A stretch of 64,000 nt of DNA from Duganella sp. Root336D2 (GCF_001425005.1 NZ_LMDB01000033.1:187238-251237), one strand, 5' to 3'; shown: positions 34,352 through 41,631, counted from the stretch's first letter. Numbers and translations are program-made. Notes: generated by a model not told the origin, from the sequence alone.

Positions 34352-35476
34352 TCACTCGAAGAAGTCTTTGACCTTGTCCATGAAGGATTTGGTCTGTGGG
34401 CTATGCTTCGCACCACCTTCGTTGGTGGAACGCTCGAATTCGCGCAGCAGGTCTTTCTGCTTGTCGGTCAGCTTGACCGGGGTCTCAACGGCGACATGGC
34501 AGAACAGGTCGCCCGGATAACCGGAACGCACGCCCTTGATGCCCTTGCCCTTGAGGCGGAAGGTCTTGCCGGACTGGGTACCGTCCGGAATGGTGAACGA
34601 TACTTTGCCATCCAGCGTCGGCACTTCGATTTCACCGCCCAGCGCCGCCTTGGCGAAGCTGATCGGCATTTCGCAATGCAGGTCGTCGCCTTCGCGCTGG
34701 AACACCGCGTGCGGCTTGATGTGGATCTCCACATACAGGTCGCCCGGCGGGCCGCCGTTGGTGCCCGGCTCGCCGTTGCCGGTGGAGCGGATGCGCATGC
34801 CGTTGTCGATGCCGACCGGGATCTTCACTTCCAGCGTCTTGTTGCGCTTGATGCGCCCCGCGCCGGAGCACGATGGGCATGGTTCGGGAATGATCTTGCC
34901 GGTGCCGTGGCACTTGGGGCAGGTCTGCTGGATGCTGAAGAAGCCCTGCTGCATGCGCACCTGGCCGTGGCCGCCGCAAGTGCCGCAGGTGACCGGCTGG
35001 GTACCCGGCTTGGCGCCGGAACCGTGGCAGGTATCGCACTTGTCCCAGCTCGGCACGCGGATCGTGGTGTCGAAGCCGTGGGCGGCCTGCTCCAGGGTGA
35101 TCTCCAGGTTGTAGCGCAGGTCGGCGCCGCGGTAAACCTGCGGGCCGGACGAGCGGCCGCGGCCGCCGCCGCCGAAAATATCGCCGAAGATGTCGCCGAA
35201 GGCGTCGCCAAAGCCGCCGAAGCCGCCACCGCCGCCCGCCCCCATATTCGGGTCAACGCCGGCGTGACCGTAACGGTCGTACGCTTCGCGCTTTTCCGGG
35301 TTGGTCAGCATCTCGTAGGCCTCTTTGACCTCCTTGAACTTCTCTTCGGCCTCTTTGTTATCCGGATTGCGGTCCGGATGATATTTCATCGCGAGTTTGC
35401 GATAGGCCTTCTTGATTTCGTCGTCGGACGAATTCTTAGCGACCCCGAGGATCTCGTAAAAATCACGCTTTGCCAT
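34352..35476 (-). CDS. dnaJ: Co-chaperone DnaJ (Hsp40)
   Basis: DnaJ binds unfolded proteins and stimulates DnaK ATP hydrolysis. The 374-residue protein has the J domain at residues 1-70 with the HPD motif in MKYHPDRNPDN, then a Gly/Phe-rich linker (GAGGGGGFGGFGDAF). Four CxxCxGxG zinc repeats follow at about 140-205 (CDTCHGSG, CGTCGGHG, CPKCHGTG, CPSCSGAG), and then two C-terminal substrate domains. The length is standard. It follows dnaK by 85 bp, and an intrinsic terminator-like hairpin lies in that gap. Confidence 0.96.
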   Translation of the reverse strand: MAKRDFYEILGVAKNSSDDEIKKAYRKLAMKYHPDRNPDNKEAEEKFKEVKEAYEMLTNPEKREAYDRYGHAGVDPNMGAGGGGGFGGFGDAFGDIFGDIFGGGGRGRSSGPQVYRGADLRYNLEITLEQAAHGFDTTIRVPSWDKCDTCHGSGAKPGTQPVTCGTCGGHGQVRMQQGFFSIQQTCPKCHGTGKIIPEPCPSCSGAGRIKRNKTLEVKIPVGIDNGMRIRSTGNGEPGTNGGPPGDLYVEIHIKPHAVFQREGDDLHCEMPISFAKAALGGEIEVPTLDGKVSFTIPDGTQSGKTFRLKGKGIKGVRSGYPGDLFCHVAVETPVKLTDKQKDLLREFERSTNEGGAKHSPQTKSFMDKVKDFFE

Positions 35477-35493
35477 GGTGTACCAATTTATGC

Positions 35494-35533
35494 GAAAAAG
35501 CCGAGCGAGCCCCTGTTGGATGCTCGGCTCGGC
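35494..35533 (-). terminator. Terminator or attenuator between dnaK and dnaJ
   Basis: On the - strand a bulged stem of 11 pairs (GCCGAGC, then GAGC on the 5' side, against GCTCGCTCGGC) encloses an 11-nt loop. It is followed directly by TTTTT. It begins shortly after the dnaK stop and lies about 17 bp before the dnaJ ATG. It should stop part of the transcription and set a lower dnaJ level relative to dnaK, as seen in other bacteria. Confidence 0.75.
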
Positions 35534-35561
35534 AGGTCATAGAGTTGACCGGATTTGCAGC

Positions 35562-37508
35562 TTACTTGCTGTCTTTGACTTCCTTGAAGTCAGCGTCGAC
35601 TACGTCGTCCTGGGCTGGCTTGGATTCAGCCTGTGCACCGGCACCGGCACCTGCGCCTTCGGCACCGGCTGCGCCTTGCTGCGCCTGCATGTCAGCGTAC
35701 ATCTTCTCGCCCAGCTTCTGCGAAGCTTCGGACAGTGCTGCCACTTTGGCGTCGATCGCTGCCTTGTCGCCATCCTTGATGCTGGCTTCCAGGGCGGTGA
35801 TCGCAGCTTCGATCTTCTCTTTCTCGCCGGCGTCCAGCTTGTCGCCGTACTCGGTCAGGGACTTCTTGGTCGAGTGCACCAGCGCGTCGGCCTGGTTGCG
35901 GGACTCAGCCAGTTCCTTCAGCTTCTTGTCTTCTTCCGCGTTCAGCTCGGCGTCCTTCACCATCTTCTGGATTTCCTCTTCGGACAGGCCGGAGTTCGCC
36001 TTGATGGTGATCTTGTTTTCCTTGCCGGTGGCCTTGTCTTTCGCGCCCACGTGCAGGATGCCGTTAGCGTCGATGTCGAAGGTCACTTCGATCTGCGGGG
36101 TGCCGCGTGCCGCTGGCGGGATGCCTTCCAGGTTGAATTCGCCCAGGCCCTTGTTGCCGGCTGCGATTTCGCGTTCGCCCTGGTACACCTTGATGGTCAC
36201 GGCCGGCTGGTTGTCGTCGGCGGTCGAGAACACTTGCGAGAACTTGGTCGGAATCGTGGTGTTCTTGTGGATCATCTTGGTCATCACACCGCCCAGGGTT
36301 TCGATACCCAGGGACAGCGGGGTCACGTCCAGCAGCAGCAGGTCTTTGCGGTCGCCCGACAGCACTGCACCCTGGATCGCGGCGCCGACGGCCACTGCTT
36401 CGTCAGGGTTCACGTCCTTGCGTGGATCCTTGCCGAAGAACTCTTTCACTTTTTCCTGCACCTTAGGCATACGGGTCATGCCGCCGACCAGGATGATGTC
36501 GTCGATGTCGGATACTTTCACGCCGGCGTCCTTGATCGCGGTGCGGCAAGGCTCGATGGTGGCGGTGATCAGTTCCTCAACCAGGGACTCCAGCTTGGCG
36601 CGGGTCATCTTCAGGTTCAGGTGGACTGGAGCGCCGTTCGCCATGGCGATGTAAGGCTCGTTGATTTCGGTCTGCTGCGAGGACGACAGTTCGATCTTGG
36701 CGCGCTCGGCCGATGCCTTGATACGCTGCAGGGCGATTGGATCCTTCTTCAGGTCCAGGCCGTTGATCTTCTTGAATTCTTCGATGATGTAGTCGATCAC
36801 GCGCTGGTCGAAGTCTTCGCCGCCCAGGAAGGTGTCGCCGTTGGTCGACAGCACTTCGAACTGCTTCTCGCCGTCCACGTCAGCGATTTCGATGATCGAG
36901 ACGTCGAAGGTGCCGCCGCCCAGGTCATACACGGCGATCTTGCGGTCGCCCTTGTCGGTCTTGTCCAGGCCGAATGCCAGTGCGGCCGCGGTAGGTTCGT
37001 TGATGATGCGCTTGACTTCCAGGCCGGCGATACGGCCGGCGTCCTTGGTTGCCTGGCGCTGCGAGTCGTTGAAGTACGCCGGCACGGTGATGACCGCTTC
37101 GGTCACTTCTTCGCCCAGGTAGTCTTCAGCGGTCTTCTTCATCTTGCGCAGCACTTCCGCGGAGATCTGCGGCGGAGCCAGCTTCTTGTCGCGCACGCCG
37201 ATCCAGGCGTCGCCGTTGTCGGCCTTCATGATCTCGTAAGGCATCAGGGAGATGTCCTTCTGGACTTCCTTCTCCTGGAATTTACGGCCGATCAGGCGCT
37301 TCACCGCGAACAGGGTGTTCTTCGGGTTGGTGACGGCCTGGCGTTTGGCAGGTGCGCCAACCAGGATTTCGCCGTCTTCTTGGTAGGCGATGATGGAAGG
37401 GGTGGTACGCGCGCCTTCCGCATTCTCGATGACCTTCGGCGCGCCATTTTCCATGATGGCGACGCAGGAGTTGGTGGTGCCCAGGTCAATACCGATGATT
37501 TTGCCCAT
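35562..37508 (-). CDS. dnaK: Molecular chaperone DnaK (Hsp70)
   Basis: ATP-dependent chaperone of the DnaK-DnaJ-GrpE system. The 648-residue protein begins with the phosphate-1 motif GIDLGTTNSCVAI. It has the IGRKFQ and KRIINEPTAAALAFGLD segments, the GGMTRMPKVQEKV adenosine motif, and the linker DLLLLDVTPLSLGIET around residue 390. The C-terminal lid ends in a Gly/Ala/Gln-rich tail (QQGAAGAEGAGAGAG) and an acidic end, VDADFKEVKDSK. The length is normal. It has its own sigma-32 promoter in the short gap after grpE. Confidence 0.97.
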   Translation of the reverse strand: MGKIIGIDLGTTNSCVAIMENGAPKVIENAEGARTTPSIIAYQEDGEILVGAPAKRQAVTNPKNTLFAVKRLIGRKFQEKEVQKDISLMPYEIMKADNGDAWIGVRDKKLAPPQISAEVLRKMKKTAEDYLGEEVTEAVITVPAYFNDSQRQATKDAGRIAGLEVKRIINEPTAAALAFGLDKTDKGDRKIAVYDLGGGTFDVSIIEIADVDGEKQFEVLSTNGDTFLGGEDFDQRVIDYIIEEFKKINGLDLKKDPIALQRIKASAERAKIELSSSQQTEINEPYIAMANGAPVHLNLKMTRAKLESLVEELITATIEPCRTAIKDAGVKVSDIDDIILVGGMTRMPKVQEKVKEFFGKDPRKDVNPDEAVAVGAAIQGAVLSGDRKDLLLLDVTPLSLGIETLGGVMTKMIHKNTTIPTKFSQVFSTADDNQPAVTIKVYQGEREIAAGNKGLGEFNLEGIPPAARGTPQIEVTFDIDANGILHVGAKDKATGKENKITIKANSGLSEEEIQKMVKDAELNAEEDKKLKELAESRNQADALVHSTKKSLTEYGDKLDAGEKEKIEAAITALEASIKDGDKAAIDAKVAALSEASQKLGEKMYADMQAQQGAAGAEGAGAGAGAQAESKPAQDDVVDADFKEVKDSK

Positions 37509-37547
37509 GATTTGTTCTTCCTTGTGTACTAAGTTTAATTACTTCTT

Positions 37548-37575
37548 ATATGTGGAATTTTTGTTTCTTTTCAAG
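37548..37575 (-). promoter_or_regulatory. Sigma-32 heat-shock promoter upstream of dnaK
   Basis: The - strand has CTTGAAA (37575-37569), a 13-bp spacer and CCACATAT (37555-37548). It fits the RpoH consensus CTTGAAA-N(11-16)-CCCCATNT with one change in the -10 box. It lies in the 70-bp gap between grpE and dnaK, so dnaK can be induced by heat on its own. Confidence 0.82.
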
Positions 37576-37578
37576 TGC

Positions 37579-38124
37579 TTACTTTGGCTGGGCAGCCGTC
37601 ACGATGGCGGGACGCAGCAGGCGGTCCGCAATCATGTAACCCTTTTGCAGCACGGTGACAACAGTGTTCGCTTCCTGCTCGGCCGGCACCATGGCCACGG
37701 CCTGGTGCTTGTTCGGGTCGAGCTTTTCGCCGACCGCCGGCATCACTTCGATCAGGCGGTTGCGCTCGAAGGCGGAATTGAGCTGTTTCAGGGTCATTTC
37801 GACGCCTTCCTTCAGCGATTCCAGGGTCGGGGTGTCGACTTTGAGCGCCATTTCCAGGCTGTCTTTCACCGGCACCATGGCTTCGGCGAAGCTTTCGACA
37901 GCAAACTTGTGGGCCTTGGCCACGTCTTCCTGGGCACGGCGGCGGATGTTTTCGCCTTCCGCCTTGGCGCGCATGAACGCGTCATGCATCTCGGCCAGTT
38001 TTGCCTCGGTCGCGGAGAGCTGCGTCTCCAGGTCGGACATCGCAGGAGCTTCAACTGGAGTCGTTTGCTCTTCTGCCTGCTCCACTTCCGGGTTCTGGCT
38101 TGGCTGGTTTTCCTGGTCTTGCAT
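37579..38124 (-). CDS. grpE: Nucleotide exchange factor GrpE
   Basis: GrpE releases ADP from DnaK. The 181-residue protein has an acidic, Gln/Glu-rich unstructured N terminus (QENQPSQNPEVEQAEEQTTP) and a long coiled-coil helix through ETQLSATEAKLAEMHDAF. The C-terminal beta domain has the conserved VGEKLDPNKHQAVAMVPA and NTVVTVLQKGYMIADRLLRP. It is the first gene of the grpE-dnaK-dnaJ block, with its own sigma-32 promoter 60 bp upstream. An AGGAG site precedes the ATG. Confidence 0.95.
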   Translation of the reverse strand: MQDQENQPSQNPEVEQAEEQTTPVEAPAMSDLETQLSATEAKLAEMHDAFMRAKAEGENIRRRAQEDVAKAHKFAVESFAEAMVPVKDSLEMALKVDTPTLESLKEGVEMTLKQLNSAFERNRLIEVMPAVGEKLDPNKHQAVAMVPAEQEANTVVTVLQKGYMIADRLLRPAIVTAAQPK

Positions 38125-38183
38125 CTAAAAGACTCCTACAAAATCATGTTTATCTGACATCTGCTGCTTCATGCACGAGCAAG

Positions 38184-38211
38184 AAATGGGGCTTGCCCCG
38201 ATCTTTTCAAG
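38184..38211 (-). promoter_or_regulatory. Sigma-32 heat-shock promoter upstream of grpE
   Basis: The - strand reads CTTGAAA (38211-38205), a 13-bp spacer and CCCCATTT (38191-38184), a full match to the RpoH consensus. Transcription should begin near 38177, about 50 nt before the grpE ATG. The spacer length equals that of the dnaK promoter downstream. Confidence 0.92.
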
Positions 38212-38263
38212 GGGTATTCTGCCCCTCGGTGCAAAGGCCCGGCGCACGCCGGAGGGAGTGTTG

Positions 38264-38283
38264 TTGTAACTGTAGAGTTACAA
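38264..38283. repeat. Inverted repeat TTGTAACT-4-AGTTACAA
   Basis: A perfect 8-bp inverted repeat with a 4-bp centre (GTAG) lies between the grpE promoter and the small gene at 38373. No T-tract follows, so it looks like an operator rather than a terminator. A protein binding here could affect the divergent transcripts (grpE leftward, the small gene rightward). The binding protein is unknown. Confidence 0.5.
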
Positions 38284-38372
38284 ATTTTACAAAGCTCTGA
38301 GATACGTAAACCGGGGTTTTGACTAAGATGAATCTATGCGGTGCCTGGACACCGCGTCCCTCGGAGCGCATC

Positions 38373-38459
38373 ATGAAGTTGCCATTTATTACAGCATCGA
38401 TCATCGCGTGGAGCTTCCTTGCTACAGCGGTGATCGTCTTCAGCGAACTGTTCCCCTAA
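38373..38459 (+). CDS. Small single-span membrane protein (28 aa)
   Basis: A 28-residue frame beginning MKLPFITASIIAW and ending VIVFSELFP is almost entirely one hydrophobic helix. It has a proper ribosome binding site (CGGAG, 7 nt before the ATG). It sits alone on the + strand between the divergent heat-shock promoter of grpE and the CIRCE element. Its size and single membrane span are those of bacterial stress-related small membrane proteins, but I do not recognise it. Whether it is translated is not proven by the sequence. Confidence 0.45.
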   Translation: MKLPFITASIIAWSFLATAVIVFSELFP

Positions 38460-38465
38460 CCAGTT

Positions 38466-38503
38466 ATTTTAGCAGGTTAGCACTCACCACCCGCAAGTGC
38501 TAA
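38466..38503 (-). promoter_or_regulatory. CIRCE operator (HrcA site) with an extended -10 box
   Basis: TTAGCACTC (38477-38485), nine bases, then AAGTGCTAA (38495-38503): this matches the CIRCE consensus TTAGCACTC-N9-GAGTGCTAA in 17 of 18 positions. Immediately to its left the - strand carries TGCTAAAAT (38474-38466), an extended -10 box, so a leftward promoter could be overlapped by the operator. The first gene read by it is grpE, about 340 nt away, across the small + strand gene. CIRCE is bound by the repressor HrcA; no hrcA gene is in this window. Confidence 0.8.
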
Positions 38504-38509
38504 CAACTG

Positions 38510-39562
38510 CTACCGGCGCAGCTTGCGCATCGACGACATGGTCGGCCAGCCGATCATGTGTTGCTCGGCAACCTCGGTCAGGGCGGCAATCCAGGCTGGA
38601 TGGCTGTTCAGGCAAGGGATGTAGTTGAATTCCTTGCCGCCGTTGGACAGGAAGTCGTGCCGCACTTCCATTGCTATTTCTTCCAGGGTTTCCAGGCAAT
38701 CGCTGGTGAAGCCGGGGCAGATCACATCCAGCTTGCGTACCCCGTCTTTTGCCAATTGCGCCACGGTCGGCGCGGTGTAGGGCTGCAGCCATTCGGCCTT
38801 GCCAAAGCGGGACTGGAAGGTGACCAGGTAGTCGTTCTCGTTCAGGCGCAGCTTGTGCGCCAGCAGGCGGGCGGTTTCCATGCATTCGCGCTGGTAGGTG
38901 TCGCCCAGGTCGATGGTGCGCTTCGGTACGCCATGGAAGCTCATCACCAGCTTTTGGCCACGGCCGTTGCTTTCCCAGTGGGCCAGCACGGTTTTTTTCA
39001 GCGCGTCGATATAGCCGTCGTGGTCATGGTAATCGCGCACGAAGCGCAGCTCGGGGATGTTGCGCACCTTCTTATAGTGGTCGAACACGGCATCGCTGAC
39101 CGAGGCGGTGGTGGTGCCGGAATATTGCGGGTAGGCCGGCAGGACCAGGATGCGATCGTGGCCGTCGTCTTTCAGCTTGCCCAGCACGTCGGGCAGCGAT
39201 GGGGAGCCGTAGCGCATCGCCATCGCCACCGTCACGTCATTGTGGCCGCGCTCACCGAGCAGGCCGCGCAGCAATTTGGCTTGCGCTTGCGTGTGGAACT
39301 TCAGCGGCGAACCGTCGCTGGTCCAGATCGAGGCGTACTTCTGAGCCGACTGCTTGGAGCGGAACGGCAGGATGATGCCATTCAGGATGAACCACCAGAC
39401 CGCCTTCGGGATTTCGACCACGCGCGGGTCGGACAGGAATTCCTTCAGGTAGCGGCGCACGGCGCCAGGCGTCGGTTCGTCAGGAGTGCCGAGATTGACT
39501 AGTACCACGGCGGTTCTGGAGACGGAGCCAGGCTGGAGGGCGGGTTCTTTGGCGAACGGCAT
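38510..39562 (-). CDS. hemH: Ferrochelatase
   Basis: HemH inserts ferrous iron into protoporphyrin IX, the last step of haem synthesis. The 350-residue protein has TAVVLVNLGTPDEPTPGAV at the start, LPAYPQYSGTTTAS in the middle, and the catalytic His in VMSFHGVPKRTIDLGD. It also has VICPGFTSDCLETLEEI near the end. The length fits Gram-negative HemH. In many Betaproteobacteria hemH is next to hrcA and grpE; here the grpE neighbour is kept but hrcA is not adjacent. The start at 39562 is the first ATG of the family domain. Confidence 0.95.
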   Translation of the reverse strand: MPFAKEPALQPGSVSRTAVVLVNLGTPDEPTPGAVRRYLKEFLSDPRVVEIPKAVWWFILNGIILPFRSKQSAQKYASIWTSDGSPLKFHTQAQAKLLRGLLGERGHNDVTVAMAMRYGSPSLPDVLGKLKDDGHDRILVLPAYPQYSGTTTASVSDAVFDHYKKVRNIPELRFVRDYHDHDGYIDALKKTVLAHWESNGRGQKLVMSFHGVPKRTIDLGDTYQRECMETARLLAHKLRLNENDYLVTFQSRFGKAEWLQPYTAPTVAQLAKDGVRKLDVICPGFTSDCLETLEEIAMEVRHDFLSNGGKEFNYIPCLNSHPAWIAALTEVAEQHMIGWPTMSSMRKLRR

Positions 39563-39646
39563 CTTGGGTACTTTTTGTTATTCGTGGGCGGGCCATTATA
39601 AACTCTCCCCCGAAGCACTGATCTCATGATTTGGCCAGCGCCGCCA

Positions 39647-40015
39647 TCACGGCAGTCCGTACGGCATTTTCGCTGCGCATGTCGACTCGCCGCGAACGCG
39701 GTTCCGCCAAACTTTCATCGGCATGAAAAGCAGGTTTCCGCTTGAGAGGGTCACTGGAACCTGCTCCAGGTACAAGGTGTCAGAGGAAGTTGCTTGCTCC
39801 AGCTGAATGGCCCCTAGGATCAAGCGCACCGAATCTACAAGATCAAGGCATGCGCTAGGCTTGGCACAGACGCTTTCCAATCGCGCTGTCCCCGCCTGGA
39901 TTCCCGCGCGTGTCGCAGTCAAATCCTTCAACATCGCGTCCAGTGACTTGGCTTGCTCGGAATATTCGCCAGAGCGTACCAAATACAGGCAGACACGAAA
40001 TGCGCGCTTTATCAT
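39647..40015 (-). CDS. Hypothetical protein (122 aa)
   Basis: A 122-residue protein of no recognised family. It has an amphipathic N-terminal half (KRAFRVCLYLVRSGEYSEQA, AKSLDAMLKDLTATRAGIQ) and a C-terminal half with several beta-like stretches (TLYLEQVPVTLSSGNLLFMP). No signal peptide or membrane segment is present. It lies 57 bp downstream of the frameshifted gene at 40072-40483, in a lower-G+C insert between hemH and recN. It is probably part of the same accessory unit. Confidence 0.5.
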   Translation of the reverse strand: MIKRAFRVCLYLVRSGEYSEQAKSLDAMLKDLTATRAGIQAGTARLESVCAKPSACLDLVDSVRLILGAIQLEQATSSDTLYLEQVPVTLSSGNLLFMPMKVWRNRVRGESTCAAKMPYGLP

Positions 40016-40071
40016 CCGAGCAGCGTATTTGCGTTTCAGTCAGGCCGTATGGCTTTAAAGGTCGGCGTTAG

Positions 40072-40483
40072 CTATTCGCGCATTGAATGCGCCAGCTGCC
40101 ATTTGGTTTCACCTGGCAGGAGAAGCCAAATGTGTTTCCATGCATTGCGCTTTGTCGAGGCAAGTTGATTGACCAGACATGCTGGCGAAATCGCTTGACC
40201 GTTGAAAATGATTTGGTCTCCGACCACCGAGGCATGGAATGTCTTGCGCTTGACGACGATGCGCAGTTTGGTTCCCTCTGGCAGGAATACATGCTTCCAT
40301 TGATATCCTCCGAGCAGGGCCTGACGGCTCTTCCGGCAGTGGCAAACTTTGCTGCTCGATCCAGGCGGTGATCGCCTTGCTTGCCACCTCCGCGACTTCT
40401 TCGCTTACGGTCGAACCGTCGAGAAATTTACAAAGGTTCTCGAACACCGTGAAAGTGACGGGGATGCTGATGGTCGGCTCCAT
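40072..40483 (-). pseudogene. Hypothetical gene disrupted by a one-base frameshift
   Basis: From the ATG at 40483 (excellent AGGAGG site) the frame reads MEPTISIPVTFTVFENLCKF and SEEVAEVASKAITAWIEQQ, a ribbon-helix-helix-like or helical start. After EEPSG the coding frame shifts: YQWKHVFLPEGTKLRIVV, FHASVVGDQIIFNGQAISPA and RNAWKHIWLLLPGETKW end at TAG 40072. Removing one base from the GGCCC run at 40317-40321 gives one 136-residue protein. The C-terminal part resembles RAMA-type domains (PA..VNQ...RNAW..IW), a weak match. It lies directly downstream of the phased repeat array. Confidence 0.6.
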
Positions 40484-40537
40484 TTTTCCCTCCTTCTTCG
40501 CTTCGTTGCGCAATGCTGCGCGATCGTGCGCAAAGTG

Positions 40538-40753
40538 GCTCTTTTGTGCTCTTTCGCTGCTCCTTTGTGCTCTTTCAGTGCTCCTTTGTGCTCCTTTGGT
40601 GCGCTTTTTTGCTCCTTTGCTGCTCTTTTCTGCTCCCGAGGCCAGGAGCAAAAAAGAGCAGTGAAAGAGCACAAAAGAGCAGAAGAAGAGCACAAAGGAG
40701 CACTGAAAGAGCAAAAAAGAGCAGCAAAGGAGCAAGAAAGAGCAGCAAAGAGC
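40538..40753. repeat. Phased 10/11-nt repeat array forming a 216-bp imperfect inverted repeat
   Basis: The left arm has ten units starting with GCTC (one GCGC) at 40538, 40548, 40559, 40569, 40580, 40590, 40601, 40611, 40622 and 40632, spaced strictly 10, 11, 10, 11. The right arm has units ending in GAGC at 40646, 40656, 40667, 40677, 40688, 40698, 40709, 40719, 40730 and 40740 with the same alternation, and one more at 40750. Each unit is GCTC plus a T-rich filler on the left, and its complement on the right; the centre is near 40640. Units five and six pair perfectly over 21 nt (GCTCTTTCAGTGCTCCTTTG), others at about 80%. The period of 10.5 bp equals one helical turn, and 21 nt equals seven codons. 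Confidence 0.9.
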
Positions 40754-40960
40754 AGCTTTGCGTGGGCTATGCGAGCAAAACTTAAGGACTCGGAATTCGG
40801 AAGGACACCCCAGAATCCTCCGACTGTTCGCAACTGCTTAGAGCCGTGCGCGTGGCATCTTCTGTCGTCATAAATATCTTATCGTTCAGGAATCAAGCCG
40901 CGCTCCGGCATGCTTACTGGCAGTTCGATCCACGCCTTCTGATCAGGGTGGGTTGTTCGG
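40754..40960. other. Gap between the repeat array and the Cys-cluster gene
   Basis: About 200 bp with no convincing gene. The - strand reads KAWIELPVSMPERGLIPER before a stop in a frame that lacks a start codon. A 28-codon frame begins MTTEDATRTALSSCEQ near 40873. Neither has a good ribosome binding site. They may be debris of accessory genes. This is also where a promoter for the leftward frameshifted gene would lie if the array is transcribed. Confidence 0.3.
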
Positions 40961-41278
40961 CTAACGGTAGTAGTTCTCGATGCACTCGCCACAAATGACT
41001 GCTGCGTTACCCTCGACGCAGCCACGCTCGAACTCAAATGGCCGCCGACCACAAAAGGAACAACTCCGACTTCCCATCATGGAATCGTAATATTCCAGTG
41101 CCGCTTCGACACTGGTGTTTAGGCTAATCCATCGAGATGCGACTCCTGGGTAATCTTCCTCGGCCCTGGCTTTAGTGTCTTCGATAGTAGTCCCGGATGC
41201 GCCAAGAACATTCCAATCTGAATCGCAGTGCAAGAGCATTGCGCCCAGGTCCTGTCCCCGCGTAATAATCTCCAGCAT
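40961..41278 (-). CDS. Small protein with a C-terminal four-Cys zinc motif
   Basis: A 105-residue frame from the ATG at 41278 reads MLEIITRGQDLGAMLLHC, DSDWNVLGASGTTIEDTKAR and YPGVASRWISLNTSVEAAL. It ends with SRSCSFCGRRPFEFERGC and AAVICGECIENYYR, a CxxC...CxxC pattern like the ClpX/ZBD type. The strand, composition and length suggest a real gene, but it overlaps the next upstream frame (41172-41624) by about 107 nt. The two may be one gene split by a frameshift. No function is assigned. Confidence 0.5.
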   Translation of the reverse strand: MLEIITRGQDLGAMLLHCDSDWNVLGASGTTIEDTKARAEEDYPGVASRWISLNTSVEAALEYYDSMMGSRSCSFCGRRPFEFERGCVEGNAAVICGECIENYYR

Positions 41279-41624
41279 ACGGGTCACCGCCCGATAAATT
41301 GACTGCTGCAGATTGCTTGATCGCTTCCTCAAGCATATACGAGGTTGAATCAGGAGCCTGGCAATATGCCGGATATTCGGAGTGTTCGTGGAACCTTTGC
41401 CGAGAGTACGGAGGGCACAACGGAGCAGGAAACAGGGACAAGTACTTGGCTGGCGCAGCGTAATCGTTCTCGAGCAAATTCCCATACATATCCGCCGCCG
41501 GCACGTAGCGCGCGTAGAACTCGGACGGCGTCATTGAGCCTGCGAGAAGCGACAGCCATGCAGGAATAACGTCTCCCCAAAGCAGGCGCCAATCCATTGG
41601 CATCACGCAGCTATAGGAGGACAT
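41172..41624 (-). CDS. Hypothetical protein (about 150 aa), possibly the 5' part of a frameshifted gene
   Basis: A frame from the ATG at 41624 begins MSSYSCVMPMDWRLLWGDV and has PSEFYARYVPAADMYGNLL and YMLEEAIKQSAAVNLSGGD, with aromatic-rich, non-repetitive sequence. After that point it loses protein character and ends in CSWRIRDYYRRH. The overlapping frame at 40961-41278 takes over with good sequence, so a frameshift near 41230-41280 may have split one protein of about 220 residues. It starts 7 nt after the recN stop on the same strand. The family is not recognised. Confidence 0.45.
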   Translation of the reverse strand: MSSYSCVMPMDWRLLWGDVIPAWLSLLAGSMTPSEFYARYVPAADMYGNLLENDYAAPAKYLSLFPAPLCPPYSRQRFHEHSEYPAYCQAPDSTSYMLEEAIKQSAAVNLSGGDPYAGDYYAGTGPGRNALALRFRLECSWRIRDYYRRH

Positions 41625-41631
41625 GGCGCAA

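Noticed and set aside
35475..37532. A 685-codon open frame opposite dnaK
   Set aside because: Antisense of a highly conserved gene with biased codons; no family features. Long dnaK-antisense frames are a known artefact.
40538..40753. CRISPR array reading of the phased repeats
   Set aside because: Units are 10-11 nt with no unique spacers of constant length, the two arms are in opposite orientation, and no cas gene is near.
40349..40873. Heptad-repeat protein encoded across the phased array on the + strand
   Set aside because: Several frames on both strands stay open through the array because of its 21-nt period. No frame has a ribosome binding site and natural start that includes the array, so coding is unlikely.
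40873..40960. Short frame ending in KAWIELPVSMPERGLIPER on the - strand
   Set aside because: No start codon in frame and too short to place; noted as possible debris only.
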